A DNA stretch of 64,000 bases, taken from positions 3,904,501-3,968,500 of the forward strand of contig NZ_CP018099.1 of NCBI RefSeq assembly GCF_001886815.1. The letters run 5' to 3'. Of this stretch, positions 9,013 through 17,556 are shown piece after piece; positions within the stretch are counted from its first letter, which is position 1, and the number at the start of each line of letters is the position of its first letter. Source of the stretch: Caldithrix abyssi DSM 13497 (lineage in GTDB: Bacteria > Calditrichota > Calditrichia > Calditrichales > Calditrichaceae). Made by a program: the position numbers and the translations under genes. The notes under the pieces were generated by a model, which was not told where the DNA came from, made no database searches, and saw only the letters and a program-made list of their open reading frames with translations.

Positions 9013-9609
9013 CTATTCCCCCGTCTCTTCGTTTACCCACAAAGGTGTTTTTTCCCAGTCTCGGACCGTATCTTGAAAAGATTTAAGCAAGTTTCTGCCG
9101 TTTTCCGGATCGACACACTGGAAGATGGAATGGCGAAATACAACCACCTGCAACTCATCGTTTAACTGTAAAATAATTTCGTACACTGTAAAATCGCCGA
9201 TAATTCCCTGTAAAACTTCGCCCTCCAAAAGCGTCAGACGAATCGGTTTTTTGAGCATCATCATGGGATACAGGGTTTTATTTTTCACGTGGTAGCGGCG
9301 CGTTGGATTTAAAATCGGCTGCAACTGGCGCGCTTTAATCGCCTCATCGATTTGAATAAACGGCGCTATTTTTGATGAATGTTGGGCAGAGTAAAAAAAT
9401 TTAATATGAACCTTTGGAATCTGGCGCAGATTGCCTTGCATACCTTTAACGACCAGATCGTATTTGAGATTTTGCTTGATTTGGCCGCGGAGTGTTTTAT
9501 GACCGTGGATATGAAAATCCAGAACATCTCCCGCTTCCAGATGTTCTGATAAAATATCGCGCCGATAGTTCTCTTTGAGATAGTTCGAAAGGCCTCTTAA
9601 ATATCCCAT
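9013..9609 (-). CDS. possible tandem Sm/Hfq-like protein
   Basis: A 198-residue cytoplasmic protein with no family I can name with confidence. Two segments each read like an Sm fold of the Hfq type: residues about 8-76 (helix, then DFHIHGHKTLRGQIKQ, YDLVVKG, and a closing strand IPKVHIKFFYSA) and about 118-172 (PIRLTLLEGEVLQGIIGD, VYEIILQL, QVVVFRHSIFQCVDP). The second copies the Hfq layout of L-x-G-x-x-L-x-G-x-I, a Y-x-I-x-L strand and a K/R-H-S/A-I turn. If correct, this is a single-chain double Hfq, possibly RNA-binding. The start has an AGGAGAGG-like ribosome site just upstream of 9609. It shares a transcript with the M28 peptidase, which says little about function. Confidence 0.5.
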   Translation of the reverse strand: MGYLRGLSNYLKENYRRDILSEHLEAGDVLDFHIHGHKTLRGQIKQNLKYDLVVKGMQGNLRQIPKVHIKFFYSAQHSSKIAPFIQIDEAIKARQLQPILNPTRRYHVKNKTLYPMMMLKKPIRLTLLEGEVLQGIIGDFTVYEIILQLNDELQVVVFRHSIFQCVDPENGRNLLKSFQDTVRDWEKTPLWVNEETGE

Positions 9610-9787
9610 TTTCCTCTCCTTATTATTTTGTGGTAAAGTAATAAAAAGAGAGGAATAAAGCCAGAGAGCGTAAATAAAAAAGTTGATTTTAACAGCGGCT
9701 TACACATCAAAAGGACACACAGCCCGGTGCGATTAACGCCAACACCTTGCTTTGTCCGGTTTCAATGCCAACAACTCCGGGGCGGTT

Positions 9788-11569
9788 TTACGATTTTTCA
9801 TAGGGCAGGTAAATATAAAAGGTGCTTCCCTTGCCCACTTTACTTTCTACAGCCACGCGCCCGTTGTGCACATTAACAATATGCTTAACAATGGAGAGTC
9901 CCAATCCGGTTCCGCCCAGTTGACGACTGCGCGCTTTATCCACACGATAAAAGCGCTCAAAAATTCGATCGTGATAGTCGCTGGGGATGCCAATTCCCTG
10001 ATCAACGACTTTGATCTCCACTTCCCTTTCTCCGGGAGTGACTTCAATTTTAACCTCGGTATTTTCCGGGCTGTATTTGATGGCATTGGTAATTAAATTA
10101 ACCAGGGCCTGCTCCAGCAACGAAGGATTCATTTTAACCTTTAACTTTTCGGGGCAGGCGGACGTAATACGGATATTTTTGTCATCGGCCTGAGACTGGC
10201 ACACCAGGATGGCGTTTTGCACCACCGGCGCAAGATAATCTTCGCTAAATTGAAATTCGGAGCGCTCCTCTTTTTGTTCAAGCGAAGCCAGCACCATCAG
10301 GTCTTCAATGATCATATTCAAACGTCTGGTCTGATTGTGAATGATATTCAGAAAACGCTCGGCTGTTTCTTTATCGGCTAATGCGCCATCGAGTAAAGTT
10401 TCTACAAAGCCCTGGATAGAAGTGAGCGGCGTGCGGATTTCGTGAGAAACATTGGCCACAAAATCTTTGCGAATTTCTTCGAGGCGTTTAATCCGCGTAA
10501 CATCCGATAGCACCACCATGGCGCCGATGGTATTGCCCGCCTCATCTTTTAAGCAGGTGCCATGCACCTGAATGTAGCGCCGCGGTTCGCCACGGCACAC
10601 AATCTCGTCCTCAATAAGCTGATCCGTAGCAAGCGCCTTTTCAATTACCTTAATCAGTTCACTATTGCGGATTACTTCGTGCATGCTGCGATTTTTGGCA
10701 TCTGCGGAAATATTCAAAATTTCTGCGGCAGCGCGATTAATGGCGATGATGCGTTCCTCTTTATTAACGGCTAAAATGCCTTCGTTCATGCTCTGAAAAA
10801 TGGCCTGCTGTTGATTTTTCTGCTCATGGATTTTGTGCAGTTGGTCTTCCATTCTCTCGATAAGCTGATTAAACGCCGCTGAAATCCGATGCAGCTCGAT
10901 GGCCGAAAAATCGGGTAAACGTACTTTAAAATCGCCTGCGGCTACCTTTTCCATGCACTCGGCAACTTCCAGCAGGGGCTGGCTAAAACGCCGCGCCACC
11001 ACATAAAAGAGAACCAGAATCAATAAAAATCCCAGCAATAAGATCAAAATAATCTGATATTGCAAAGCGGAAAAGACCTGGTCGGCATGCTGATAGGGCA
11101 TGGACATCCGCACAACGGCAATGACTTTATTGTCCTCATTATTGAATATGGGGAGGGCCAGATACAACAATTCTTTATTTACCGAATAGCTGTAGCGAAT
11201 ATTTCTGCCCACATGTCCGAGCAGGGCTTCTTTAATTTCCGGTCGATCGGCATGGTTATCGAGCAAAGAGGGGTCTTTACGCGTATCGGCGATCACCTTT
11301 CCGTTGGGCAATATGACCGTTACGTACGATTTCAAATCGAAAAACAGCCGGTTCAGCTCGGCGTTCACATTGTCAAAATCATTATTTTTTATCTGCGGCT
11401 CAATTAATCGTGCGACAACATGTCCTTTAACCTGCAATTCTTCAAAATAGATATCTTTGATTAAATGCCTGGACTTATTTACCGTATAAAATACAATGAT
11501 GGCAATAAAAAAAACACTGATGGCTGAAAACGAAAAAAAAGTTTGCCACAACTGGCGTTTATGGGTCAT
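9788..11569 (-). CDS. phoR: PhoR-type sensor histidine kinase
   Basis: A 593-residue inner-membrane kinase. Order: first membrane helix near residues 12-32, periplasmic sensor region to about 170, second helix about 172-193 (IILILLLGFLLILVLFYVVA), HAMP linker to about 245, PAS domain about 255-350, dimerisation/phosphoacceptor domain with FVANVSHEIRTPLTSIQGF (His near 376), and a HATPase domain with NLITNAIKYSPENT, DQGIGIP and GGTGLGLSIVKHIV. The HAMP-PAS-HisKA order and the PhoB-like partner point to the phosphate-starvation kinase, though the large periplasmic domain could sense something else. Its start overlaps the regulator stop by four bases. No pst or phoU genes are in view. Confidence 0.85.
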   Translation of the reverse strand: MTHKRQLWQTFFSFSAISVFFIAIIVFYTVNKSRHLIKDIYFEELQVKGHVVARLIEPQIKNNDFDNVNAELNRLFFDLKSYVTVILPNGKVIADTRKDPSLLDNHADRPEIKEALLGHVGRNIRYSYSVNKELLYLALPIFNNEDNKVIAVVRMSMPYQHADQVFSALQYQIILILLLGFLLILVLFYVVARRFSQPLLEVAECMEKVAAGDFKVRLPDFSAIELHRISAAFNQLIERMEDQLHKIHEQKNQQQAIFQSMNEGILAVNKEERIIAINRAAAEILNISADAKNRSMHEVIRNSELIKVIEKALATDQLIEDEIVCRGEPRRYIQVHGTCLKDEAGNTIGAMVVLSDVTRIKRLEEIRKDFVANVSHEIRTPLTSIQGFVETLLDGALADKETAERFLNIIHNQTRRLNMIIEDLMVLASLEQKEERSEFQFSEDYLAPVVQNAILVCQSQADDKNIRITSACPEKLKVKMNPSLLEQALVNLITNAIKYSPENTEVKIEVTPGEREVEIKVVDQGIGIPSDYHDRIFERFYRVDKARSRQLGGTGLGLSIVKHIVNVHNGRVAVESKVGKGSTFYIYLPYEKS

Positions 11570-12258
11570 ATATGCTCCTTAAATCGATATCCGACGCCGC
11601 GAACGGTTTCGATGTATTTTCCGGCTTCTCCTAATTTTTTGCGCAGACCGACAATTTGCACATCCACGGAACGTTCGGTCACCGGGTAATCTTCGCCGCG
11701 CAGGGCGTCCACAATCTGGTAGCGCGTAAACACCCAGCCCGGACGCTGCGCCAGAAAATAAAGCAGACTGAACTCCGTGTAAGTTAAATGAACCGGCTTA
11801 TCCTTCACCAGCACCTCACGGCGCCCGGGGTGAATCATTAAATCGTGGATGCGAATCACATCCATCGATTCCGCCTGTTTCTGACTTTTGCGCCTTAAAA
11901 CGGCCTTTACGCGGGCTAACAAAATTTTTACCGAAAAAGGTTTGGGGATGTAATCGTCGGCGCCCAGCTCCAGTCCGGTAACAATATCCGCTTCTTCGCC
12001 TTTGGCGGTCAGCATGATGATCGGGATGCCGGCGGTATCCGGCGTATGTTTTAACACCTTGCACACATCCAGCCCGTCCACACCCGGTAACATTAAATCC
12101 AGCAGAATCAGATCGGGTACTTCACTTTTTACTTTTCTTAAGATCTCTTCTCCACTGGTAAAACATTCAACTTCGTAACCTTCTTTACTCAAATTGTAAT
12201 CAACCAAATCCAGAATATCTTTTTCATCATCAACGATGTAAATTTTAGCTTTTGCCAC
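11566..12258 (-). CDS. phoB: PhoB-type response regulator, OmpR family
   Basis: A 230-residue two-domain regulator. The receiver has the acidic pocket D10-D11, phosphoacceptor D54 (LILLDLMLPGVDG) and the Lys switch in YIPKPFS. The C-terminal winged helix (about 130-230) has LTYTEFSLLYFLAQRPGWVFTR and the recognition region RSVDVQIVGLRKKLG. It precedes and overlaps the kinase gene, so the pair is co-transcribed. The PhoB label rests on the sequence type and the PhoR-like partner; other OmpR-class roles are possible. Confidence 0.85.
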   Translation of the reverse strand: MAKAKIYIVDDEKDILDLVDYNLSKEGYEVECFTSGEEILRKVKSEVPDLILLDLMLPGVDGLDVCKVLKHTPDTAGIPIIMLTAKGEEADIVTGLELGADDYIPKPFSVKILLARVKAVLRRKSQKQAESMDVIRIHDLMIHPGRREVLVKDKPVHLTYTEFSLLYFLAQRPGWVFTRYQIVDALRGEDYPVTERSVDVQIVGLRKKLGEAGKYIETVRGVGYRFKEHI

Positions 12259-12340
12259 TTTTCATCCTCGGACTATTTTGAAACCGCTTCAATTTTCTAA
12301 TTTTCTATTTCCATATTATTAGAAAATTATTAGGATTTGG

Positions 12341-12853
12341 TTAAAGCGGCTCTTCTTCCGTTGATGGGTTAATGATCTGAACATCCGGCTCCTGGTTTAA
12401 CTTTTCCAATATTTTATGGATTAACTTTTTCATGGCTCTGCCAGGATCTGCCTCCTGCTCAAGCACTACAATCTCGGGAAGTTTATAGTCCAGATGCGAA
12501 ATTTGTGTAATGGTTTCTTTTAAATTTTCATCTTCTGGCAACACTAAAAATAAAGGCGTTTCAAACTGCGCCAGGTACGCTTCCATATCATTCTCTAAAC
12601 TTTCGTCAATTTCATCCACAAACATCATGCAAAACGGAACGTAGGGTACTATAATATCCAGCCGATCTTTTATTTTTTCATCGGTCATATCCAGCAAATA
12701 AATTAGCATTCCGGCCTTTTCGTTTATTTTCTCATGGATGTAACGCAATTGAAGCGGGAGAGGACTTTCTTTGATGTTGGCGTTGGGCCAGAGTTCCAAT
12801 ATTTTTTTCCAGTTTCTGGTAAAAACTGCCAGTTCCAGAATTAAATGGTTCAA
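12341..12853 (-). CDS. unrecognised protein, degenerate small-GTPase-like fold
   Basis: A 170-residue soluble protein I do not recognise by name. Alternating hydrophobic strands and helices (ILELAVF; AGMLIYLLDMTDE; PFCMMFVDEIDE; PLFLVLPEDENL; EIVVLE) follow the order of a Ras/MglA-like domain, with IYLLDMTD in the place of the strand after switch II and FLVLPED where the NKxD strand would be. There is no Walker A GxxxxGKS, so it should not bind nucleotide in the usual way. It is the third of three genes overlapping by four bases each (ATGA-type junctions), with two DUF4388 proteins upstream, so it probably acts with them. Fold assignment is by eye only. Confidence 0.5.
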   Translation of the reverse strand: MNHLILELAVFTRNWKKILELWPNANIKESPLPLQLRYIHEKINEKAGMLIYLLDMTDEKIKDRLDIIVPYVPFCMMFVDEIDESLENDMEAYLAQFETPLFLVLPEDENLKETITQISHLDYKLPEIVVLEQEADPGRAMKKLIHKILEKLNQEPDVQIINPSTEEEPL

Positions 12854-13965
12854 GCTTCCTCCAATAAAGATTTAAAGGTTTGCAAGGCCTTGAAATCGTG
12901 AAAATAACAGGGAAGAGCTTCCCGTTTAATTTCCACTGGTCTTACCTCTTCCATTTCTTCGATTTTGTTTTGGTCGGCGCCGAATAGTTTTTTAATCAAC
13001 CGCTTAACTCCTGAGGCGGCTTTCTCTTCATCTCTTTTAGCTTTGATGCGGTGATATTCGCTTTCCGGAAGGATATACTGTTTTTCCAACCACAATTTCA
13101 ATTTTTTCAGTAAAAAGTTAAAATCGCCTTCGTAGAGATCGTTGATTTCGCCAGGGGTTTTTCCCTGGTACATCTTGTATAGCCAGGCCCTTTCGTTTGG
13201 ACCAAAATCCTCAAAATTCAAATCCGGATGGGTAAATAATTTGACATCCGCGCCGGGAAAGGCGCGAAGCAATTGCGCGCGTTCCTCCAGATATTGTTCA
13301 CACTCGTTAAATATTTGTTCATTGGATAGCATAATGGAGCGTTTGCTAATATAAGTTTCTTCCTTAAAAGAAACCTCGCCATGGCGCCAGGAGGTTAACA
13401 CCAAAATGGAGGTCAGGGGATCTAACTGGCGATAGGCGGCATGAATAATTTGGCCATTGTTAAGTTCAATGCGGCCGTTTCGCTCGCCCCAGTTAAAATT
13501 CAAGATACCGCTGTTTTTTTCCTTACACAGAGCGCGCAGGAGCTCCACCCCGTCGATGTAATCCAGACTTCCACGAAACAAACAACGATCGTTCTCCGGG
13601 TTGGGGGCGTAAAAGTGACAATAGGCGTTTAAAATATGCTCTAACTCCTGCCGCGTCACCGGCCAGGGGACGATCTCTTTTACGCCTAACTGCCAGATCA
13701 ATTGCCGCTGCCCCTGGTCTAACTTGCCCGTTGAACAGATTATCGGCACGTTTAAGCCATTGCCGGTCAACTCTGCCAGGCCGCGCTCCAGAATTTCCGC
13801 ATCTTTTTCAACAATGTAAATGAGATGCCAGTCTTCAAATTCAATGCGTTTTAAGAAATCCCCGGTATTTTCAAACCACCTGAATGAAATGGGCAGGCGA
13901 GGAATGCGCGTTATTAACTGATCGAACCAGTTTTTCTCTCTGGCTACTACCGCTACATGGATCAT
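12850..13965 (-). CDS. receiver-like and DUF4388 domain protein
   Basis: A 371-residue cytoplasmic protein. Residues 1-115 resemble a response-regulator receiver (HVAVVAREKNWFDQLI; LIYIVEKDAEI; VPIICSTGK; VKEIVPWPVTRQEL), but the usual acidic pair and phosphoacceptor Asp are not obvious, so phosphorylation is doubtful. Residues about 125-215 match DUF4388, a domain common in PatA-like and social-motility-type regulators: FRGSLDYIDGVELLRAL, SGILNFNW, GRIELNNGQIIHAAY and GEVSFKEE. The C-terminal 150 residues are charged and helical with no recognised domain. It sits between a longer paralogue and a GTPase-like gene in one overlapping operon. Confidence 0.7.
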   Translation of the reverse strand: MIHVAVVAREKNWFDQLITRIPRLPISFRWFENTGDFLKRIEFEDWHLIYIVEKDAEILERGLAELTGNGLNVPIICSTGKLDQGQRQLIWQLGVKEIVPWPVTRQELEHILNAYCHFYAPNPENDRCLFRGSLDYIDGVELLRALCKEKNSGILNFNWGERNGRIELNNGQIIHAAYRQLDPLTSILVLTSWRHGEVSFKEETYISKRSIMLSNEQIFNECEQYLEERAQLLRAFPGADVKLFTHPDLNFEDFGPNERAWLYKMYQGKTPGEINDLYEGDFNFLLKKLKLWLEKQYILPESEYHRIKAKRDEEKAASGVKRLIKKLFGADQNKIEEMEEVRPVEIKREALPCYFHDFKALQTFKSLLEEA

Positions 13966-15530
13966 TCCTCTTCCCCCTCTTCTTCCTTTTCTTTTCCCTC
14001 AATAGGCTCTACGGGGCTTATGGAGCTTAATATCTGAACCATGGAATCGGCGTCGTTGGCTTCAAATTGGGTCCAGGCGACATTCCAGTTTAAGAAAAAA
14101 TGATTTTTTATTTTTTCCAACATCTGCCGTTCATTGAAAAAGGTGACCGCACAGGCGGCCGGTACGGGATGCTGAACCAGAGACTGGTTGATCAGATAGC
14201 TGTAGTAGCCCACGTTGGCCAGATTTTGCGCGTTGATCAGAAAGATAAAACCATTAATTTCTTCGGACATTACCGATAATAGCCTTAACAGTTGCGGATT
14301 TGCCATCATGCCAATCAGAATAATTTCGTAACCTTCTCCAAGAGAGAAGCGGATAAAATGCATGTTGTATTCAAAAATGACGCGATCGGCTCCGCCGGCC
14401 AGCGAGGCCAGATAGTGCTTCAGCAATTCTTCATCATCGCAGATGACCACCACTTTTGCCGGAGCTTCCGTATTGAGCGCCAGGGTTGTTTTGATTTGTT
14501 TAAGCGTTTCGGGGTCAAATCTAAACTCGTTTAATGTATTTACGCTTTCGTAAATGTGCTCAAAAGCCGGCGCCTCTTTTTCGATGATGGTTTCGATGGG
14601 CTCATTAACTCGTAAAAGGCCGGTCTTTTTTAACTGCTGCAAAATCATCATGGTCTGGTGATTGGGATAAAAAGGATTTTCCAACACATCGCCATACTCT
14701 CTGGGCTGAGAAAGATATTCCACAAATCCCGCGTCCAGATTAATTTTGTACAGGGGCAGGTCGCCGGCATTTACCAATTGCAAGACGCTCATTTCAGATT
14801 TGAATTGATCCTGAATGGAAAAGAGTTTAAGCTTTAAGTCGGAAATTAGAATGATCAGACCCAATAACGTATTGTGAATGGTTTGTTCGATGTCTTTTGT
14901 GTTGTGACGTTTTAAAGAAAATGTTCCATTTTGCCATAACGCCATGTGCAGCAGCCCATCCAGCCCCTGATGGGTCAAAACCTGAGCATGAATGATCTGC
15001 CCGTTTTTAAAATAGATCTCGCCATGATTGCGTTTCATGGTCAGTTCAAGAATGCCGCTAACTTTTCGCCGGGCAAGGCCCCATAAAAAATGGATAAATT
15101 CAATATTCTCCAGGCGCCCTTCCATTAGCACATCGGAGATATCGGGATGCGTGGTTATTTGCTCATACCACCACAGAGCGTTGGCGCACACTTCTTCGAT
15201 ATTCACCGTTCGATCAAAAACGCGGAAGGCGCCGAGCTCATAAAAGACAATTCGCTTATTGGCATCCGGGGTTACATTGTAAACGATCACCCGGTCTTCA
15301 TTCTTTAAGCCTTTAAATAATTTGATAACCGATTCCCTTTTTTCAAGGGTTAAGGTGTGGTAATCCACAAGGTACAATCGCCGCCGGTATTCGTCAGGTA
15401 AATCGAGGATTGGATCGAGCACAGCGTTGTAAATCACGGGGATTTCGTGTTCTTTAAAAGACTGAACCAGATATTCGCTTTGATGTGGACTTCGGTCAAG
15501 TACCACGATTGCGGTTTCGGCCATAAGCAT
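13962..15530 (-). CDS. receiver-like, DUF4388 and pseudo-GTPase fusion protein
   Basis: A 522-residue cytoplasmic protein and longer paralogue of the next gene. Residues 1-115 look like a receiver lacking clear phosphorylation residues (AIVVLDRSPHQSEYLV; LYLVDYHTLT; FRVFDRT). About 133-230 is DUF4388 (MEGRLENIEFIHFLWGLAR, SGILEL, GEIYFKNGQIIHAQV, GTFSLKRH). From about 355 to the end a small-GTPase-like core can be traced: KVVVICDDEELLKHYLASL in the G1 position without a GK[ST] loop, EIILIGMMANPQLLRLLS in the G3 position without the Asp-x-x-Gly, and GFIFLINAQN after it. This suggests a nucleotide-free pseudo-GTPase. The C-terminus is a Glu/Lys-rich tail. Confidence 0.65.
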   Translation of the reverse strand: MLMAETAIVVLDRSPHQSEYLVQSFKEHEIPVIYNAVLDPILDLPDEYRRRLYLVDYHTLTLEKRESVIKLFKGLKNEDRVIVYNVTPDANKRIVFYELGAFRVFDRTVNIEEVCANALWWYEQITTHPDISDVLMEGRLENIEFIHFLWGLARRKVSGILELTMKRNHGEIYFKNGQIIHAQVLTHQGLDGLLHMALWQNGTFSLKRHNTKDIEQTIHNTLLGLIILISDLKLKLFSIQDQFKSEMSVLQLVNAGDLPLYKINLDAGFVEYLSQPREYGDVLENPFYPNHQTMMILQQLKKTGLLRVNEPIETIIEKEAPAFEHIYESVNTLNEFRFDPETLKQIKTTLALNTEAPAKVVVICDDEELLKHYLASLAGGADRVIFEYNMHFIRFSLGEGYEIILIGMMANPQLLRLLSVMSEEINGFIFLINAQNLANVGYYSYLINQSLVQHPVPAACAVTFFNERQMLEKIKNHFFLNWNVAWTQFEANDADSMVQILSSISPVEPIEGKEKEEEGEEE

Positions 15531-15557
15531 TGCCTTTATTAAACAAACTTTTACAAT

Positions 15558-16142
15558 TTATCGGTCAATACGGTACATGTCAAGCTTAAATGAATGATTT
15601 TTTAGATAGTTACCCAATATATGATATAAAACGATCCCATAAGCCACGCTGACGTTTAAGGATTGTTTGATGCCCAGCATGGGAATTTCAATCGCCAGAT
15701 CGGCCTGTTCCACGATCTGCTGGCTGACGCCTTCTACTTCATTGCCCAGTACCAGACAGAGGGGAAAGGGATATTCAACCTCAAAATAATTCTGACTTTG
15801 CGAGGTATGTTCCAGCGTTACAATGGCTATATTTTTCTCTTTTAACTGCTGCACGACCTCCAGCGCATCTTTGTGATAAGACCAGGGAACGCTGTCTGTA
15901 GCTCCCAGAGCGGTCTTGTCAATTTCGATGCGCGGCGGACGGGCCGTAAAACCCGTAAGATACAGATGTTCGATTCGGGCGCCGTCGCTGGTGCGAAAAA
16001 TGCTGCCCACGTTGTGCATACTTCGAATATCCTCAACCAGCACAGAAATGGGCGTACGCGGAAGTTTTTTCAATTCTTCCAGCGTGGGCTGACGCCTGAA
16101 AATCTCATCAAAACTCAGCTTGCGGATGGTTTGCCTGTTCAT
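15558..16142 (-). CDS. TrmH/SpoU-family RNA 2'-O-methyltransferase
   Basis: A 194-residue SPOUT-class methyltransferase that would methylate a ribose 2'-OH in tRNA or rRNA using SAM. The three family motifs are present: LVEDIRSMHNVGSIFRTSDG (motif 1, with the Asn and catalytic Arg), CLVLGNEVEGVSQ (motif 2) and IPMLGIKQSLNVSVAYGIVLY (motif 3, forming the knot). No extra N-terminal RNA-binding domain is present, so it is a minimal member. It lies 10 bp after the uracil methyltransferase gene, a likely RNA-modification operon. Target RNA is unknown. Confidence 0.88.
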   Translation of the reverse strand: MNRQTIRKLSFDEIFRRQPTLEELKKLPRTPISVLVEDIRSMHNVGSIFRTSDGARIEHLYLTGFTARPPRIEIDKTALGATDSVPWSYHKDALEVVQQLKEKNIAIVTLEHTSQSQNYFEVEYPFPLCLVLGNEVEGVSQQIVEQADLAIEIPMLGIKQSLNVSVAYGIVLYHILGNYLKNHSFKLDMYRIDR

Positions 16143-16152
16143 GAAAATAATT

Positions 16153-17556
16153 TTATCTTCGCTTTAATTGAACGACCGTTTCAATGTGATAAGTTTGCGG
16201 GAACATGTCCACCGGCTGCACTTTTTCAATGCGGTAACGATCGCTTAAAATCTTCAGATCACGGGCCAGAGTGGTCGGATTGCATGAAATGTAGACAATA
16301 GTCTGCGGGGCAATGTCTTTTATCATACGCACCACTTTTTCGTGCATTCCGCTGCGCGGCGGATCGGTGACAACGACATCAGGCCTTTCGCCAACCGTGG
16401 GCATGGTTTTAAGCAAATCGCCCTCCACAAACTCCGCATTTTGGACTCCGTGTTCGCTGGCATTCTGCCGTGCATCCTGCACGGCGCTAACCGCCGTTTC
16501 AAAGCCAATCACTTTTTTGGAATGGCGCGCCAGAAACAGACTAATGGTGCCCGTTCCCGAATACAAATCCCATACAACAGAATTCGAATCCAGACCGGCA
16601 AACTCAATTGCCTTCTCGTACAGCTTCTCGGCCTGTCGCGTATTGGTTTGAAAAAATGAATTGGCCGAAATTTTAAAAATAAATGGCCCGATCCTGTCCT
16701 GAATGTAGGAGCGGCCGTAAAGCAGATGCTCTTTTTCGCCCTGAGCAATTTGCGCCAGCCGCGTATTCACATTGTTCACCACACTCACAACCTGAGGGAA
16801 TGTTTTAGATAGTGCGGATGCAAGCGGTTTCAGGCGTTCTGGTTCATCCAGACCGGTAACCAGATTCACCATCAACTCTCCGTTAAAGGCGCTTTCGCGA
16901 ATGACCAGAAACCTTAAATAACCCTGATGGCTGCGGATTCCGTAGGGCTGCAGATTATTTTTTCGAGCATAGTCGGAAATAAAATTCAAAATCTGATTGG
17001 CTGTTTCCGATTGCAGGAGACAGGTTTCAATATGTAATATTTTGTCAAAGGTTCCCGGCACGTGCAGACCAAGGGCAAACTCTTTGGAAATATGGGCCTG
17101 GTTCAATTCTTCGGGCAACAGCCATCTGCGATCGGAAAAGGAGAATTCCATTTTATTACGATAGGCAAAATATTCGGGCGAGGGCAGAACGGCATGAACT
17201 TCCACCTCATTAAATCCGCCAATTCTGGTCAGAGTGTCGCGGACGATTTCTCGTTTGAAATACAATTGATCTTCATATTTCATATTCTGCCAGGTACATC
17301 CGCCGCACCAGCTGAAATATTTACAGGGCGGATCAATACGATATGGAGAGGGCTGAAGAATTTCCGTAACAAACGCTTCGGCAAAGTCTTTTTTGCGTTT
17401 AACAATTCTGGCCTTTACGTGGTCGCCAGGTAAGGCGCGTTTAACAAAAATCACGTAATTATCAATGCGCGCCACGCCCTGCCCGCCAAAGGCCAGGCGT
17501 TCAATTTTCAACTCGTATTCATTACCCTTTTTTACCGGATACACATTTTGACTCAT
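16153..17556 (-). CDS. rlmD: 23S rRNA (uracil-5-)-methyltransferase, RumA/RlmD type
   Basis: A 467-residue SAM-dependent m5U methyltransferase. An N-terminal TRAM domain (about 10-65) is followed by the iron-sulfur cluster Cys residues in CKYFSWCGGCTWQNMKYEDQL. The Rossmann domain begins near residue 320 (VVWDLYSGTGTISLFLA); DPPRSGMHEKVV and VYISCNPTTLARDL carry the substrate motif and catalytic Cys. The closing LSDRYRIEKVQPVDMFPQT is typical. Family certain; RlmD versus RlmC/RlmCD or TrmA-like specificity cannot be separated by eye. It overlaps the upstream radical SAM gene by four bases. Confidence 0.87.
   Translation of the reverse strand: MSQNVYPVKKGNEYELKIERLAFGGQGVARIDNYVIFVKRALPGDHVKARIVKRKKDFAEAFVTEILQPSPYRIDPPCKYFSWCGGCTWQNMKYEDQLYFKREIVRDTLTRIGGFNEVEVHAVLPSPEYFAYRNKMEFSFSDRRWLLPEELNQAHISKEFALGLHVPGTFDKILHIETCLLQSETANQILNFISDYARKNNLQPYGIRSHQGYLRFLVIRESAFNGELMVNLVTGLDEPERLKPLASALSKTFPQVVSVVNNVNTRLAQIAQGEKEHLLYGRSYIQDRIGPFIFKISANSFFQTNTRQAEKLYEKAIEFAGLDSNSVVWDLYSGTGTISLFLARHSKKVIGFETAVSAVQDARQNASEHGVQNAEFVEGDLLKTMPTVGERPDVVVTDPPRSGMHEKVVRMIKDIAPQTIVYISCNPTTLARDLKILSDRYRIEKVQPVDMFPQTYHIETVVQLKRR

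Noticed and set aside
12259-13965. Treating the DUF4388 genes and phoB-phoR as one operon
   Set aside because: The 82-bp AT-rich gap and lack of overlap give no support for it, and the two sets have separate roles by sequence.
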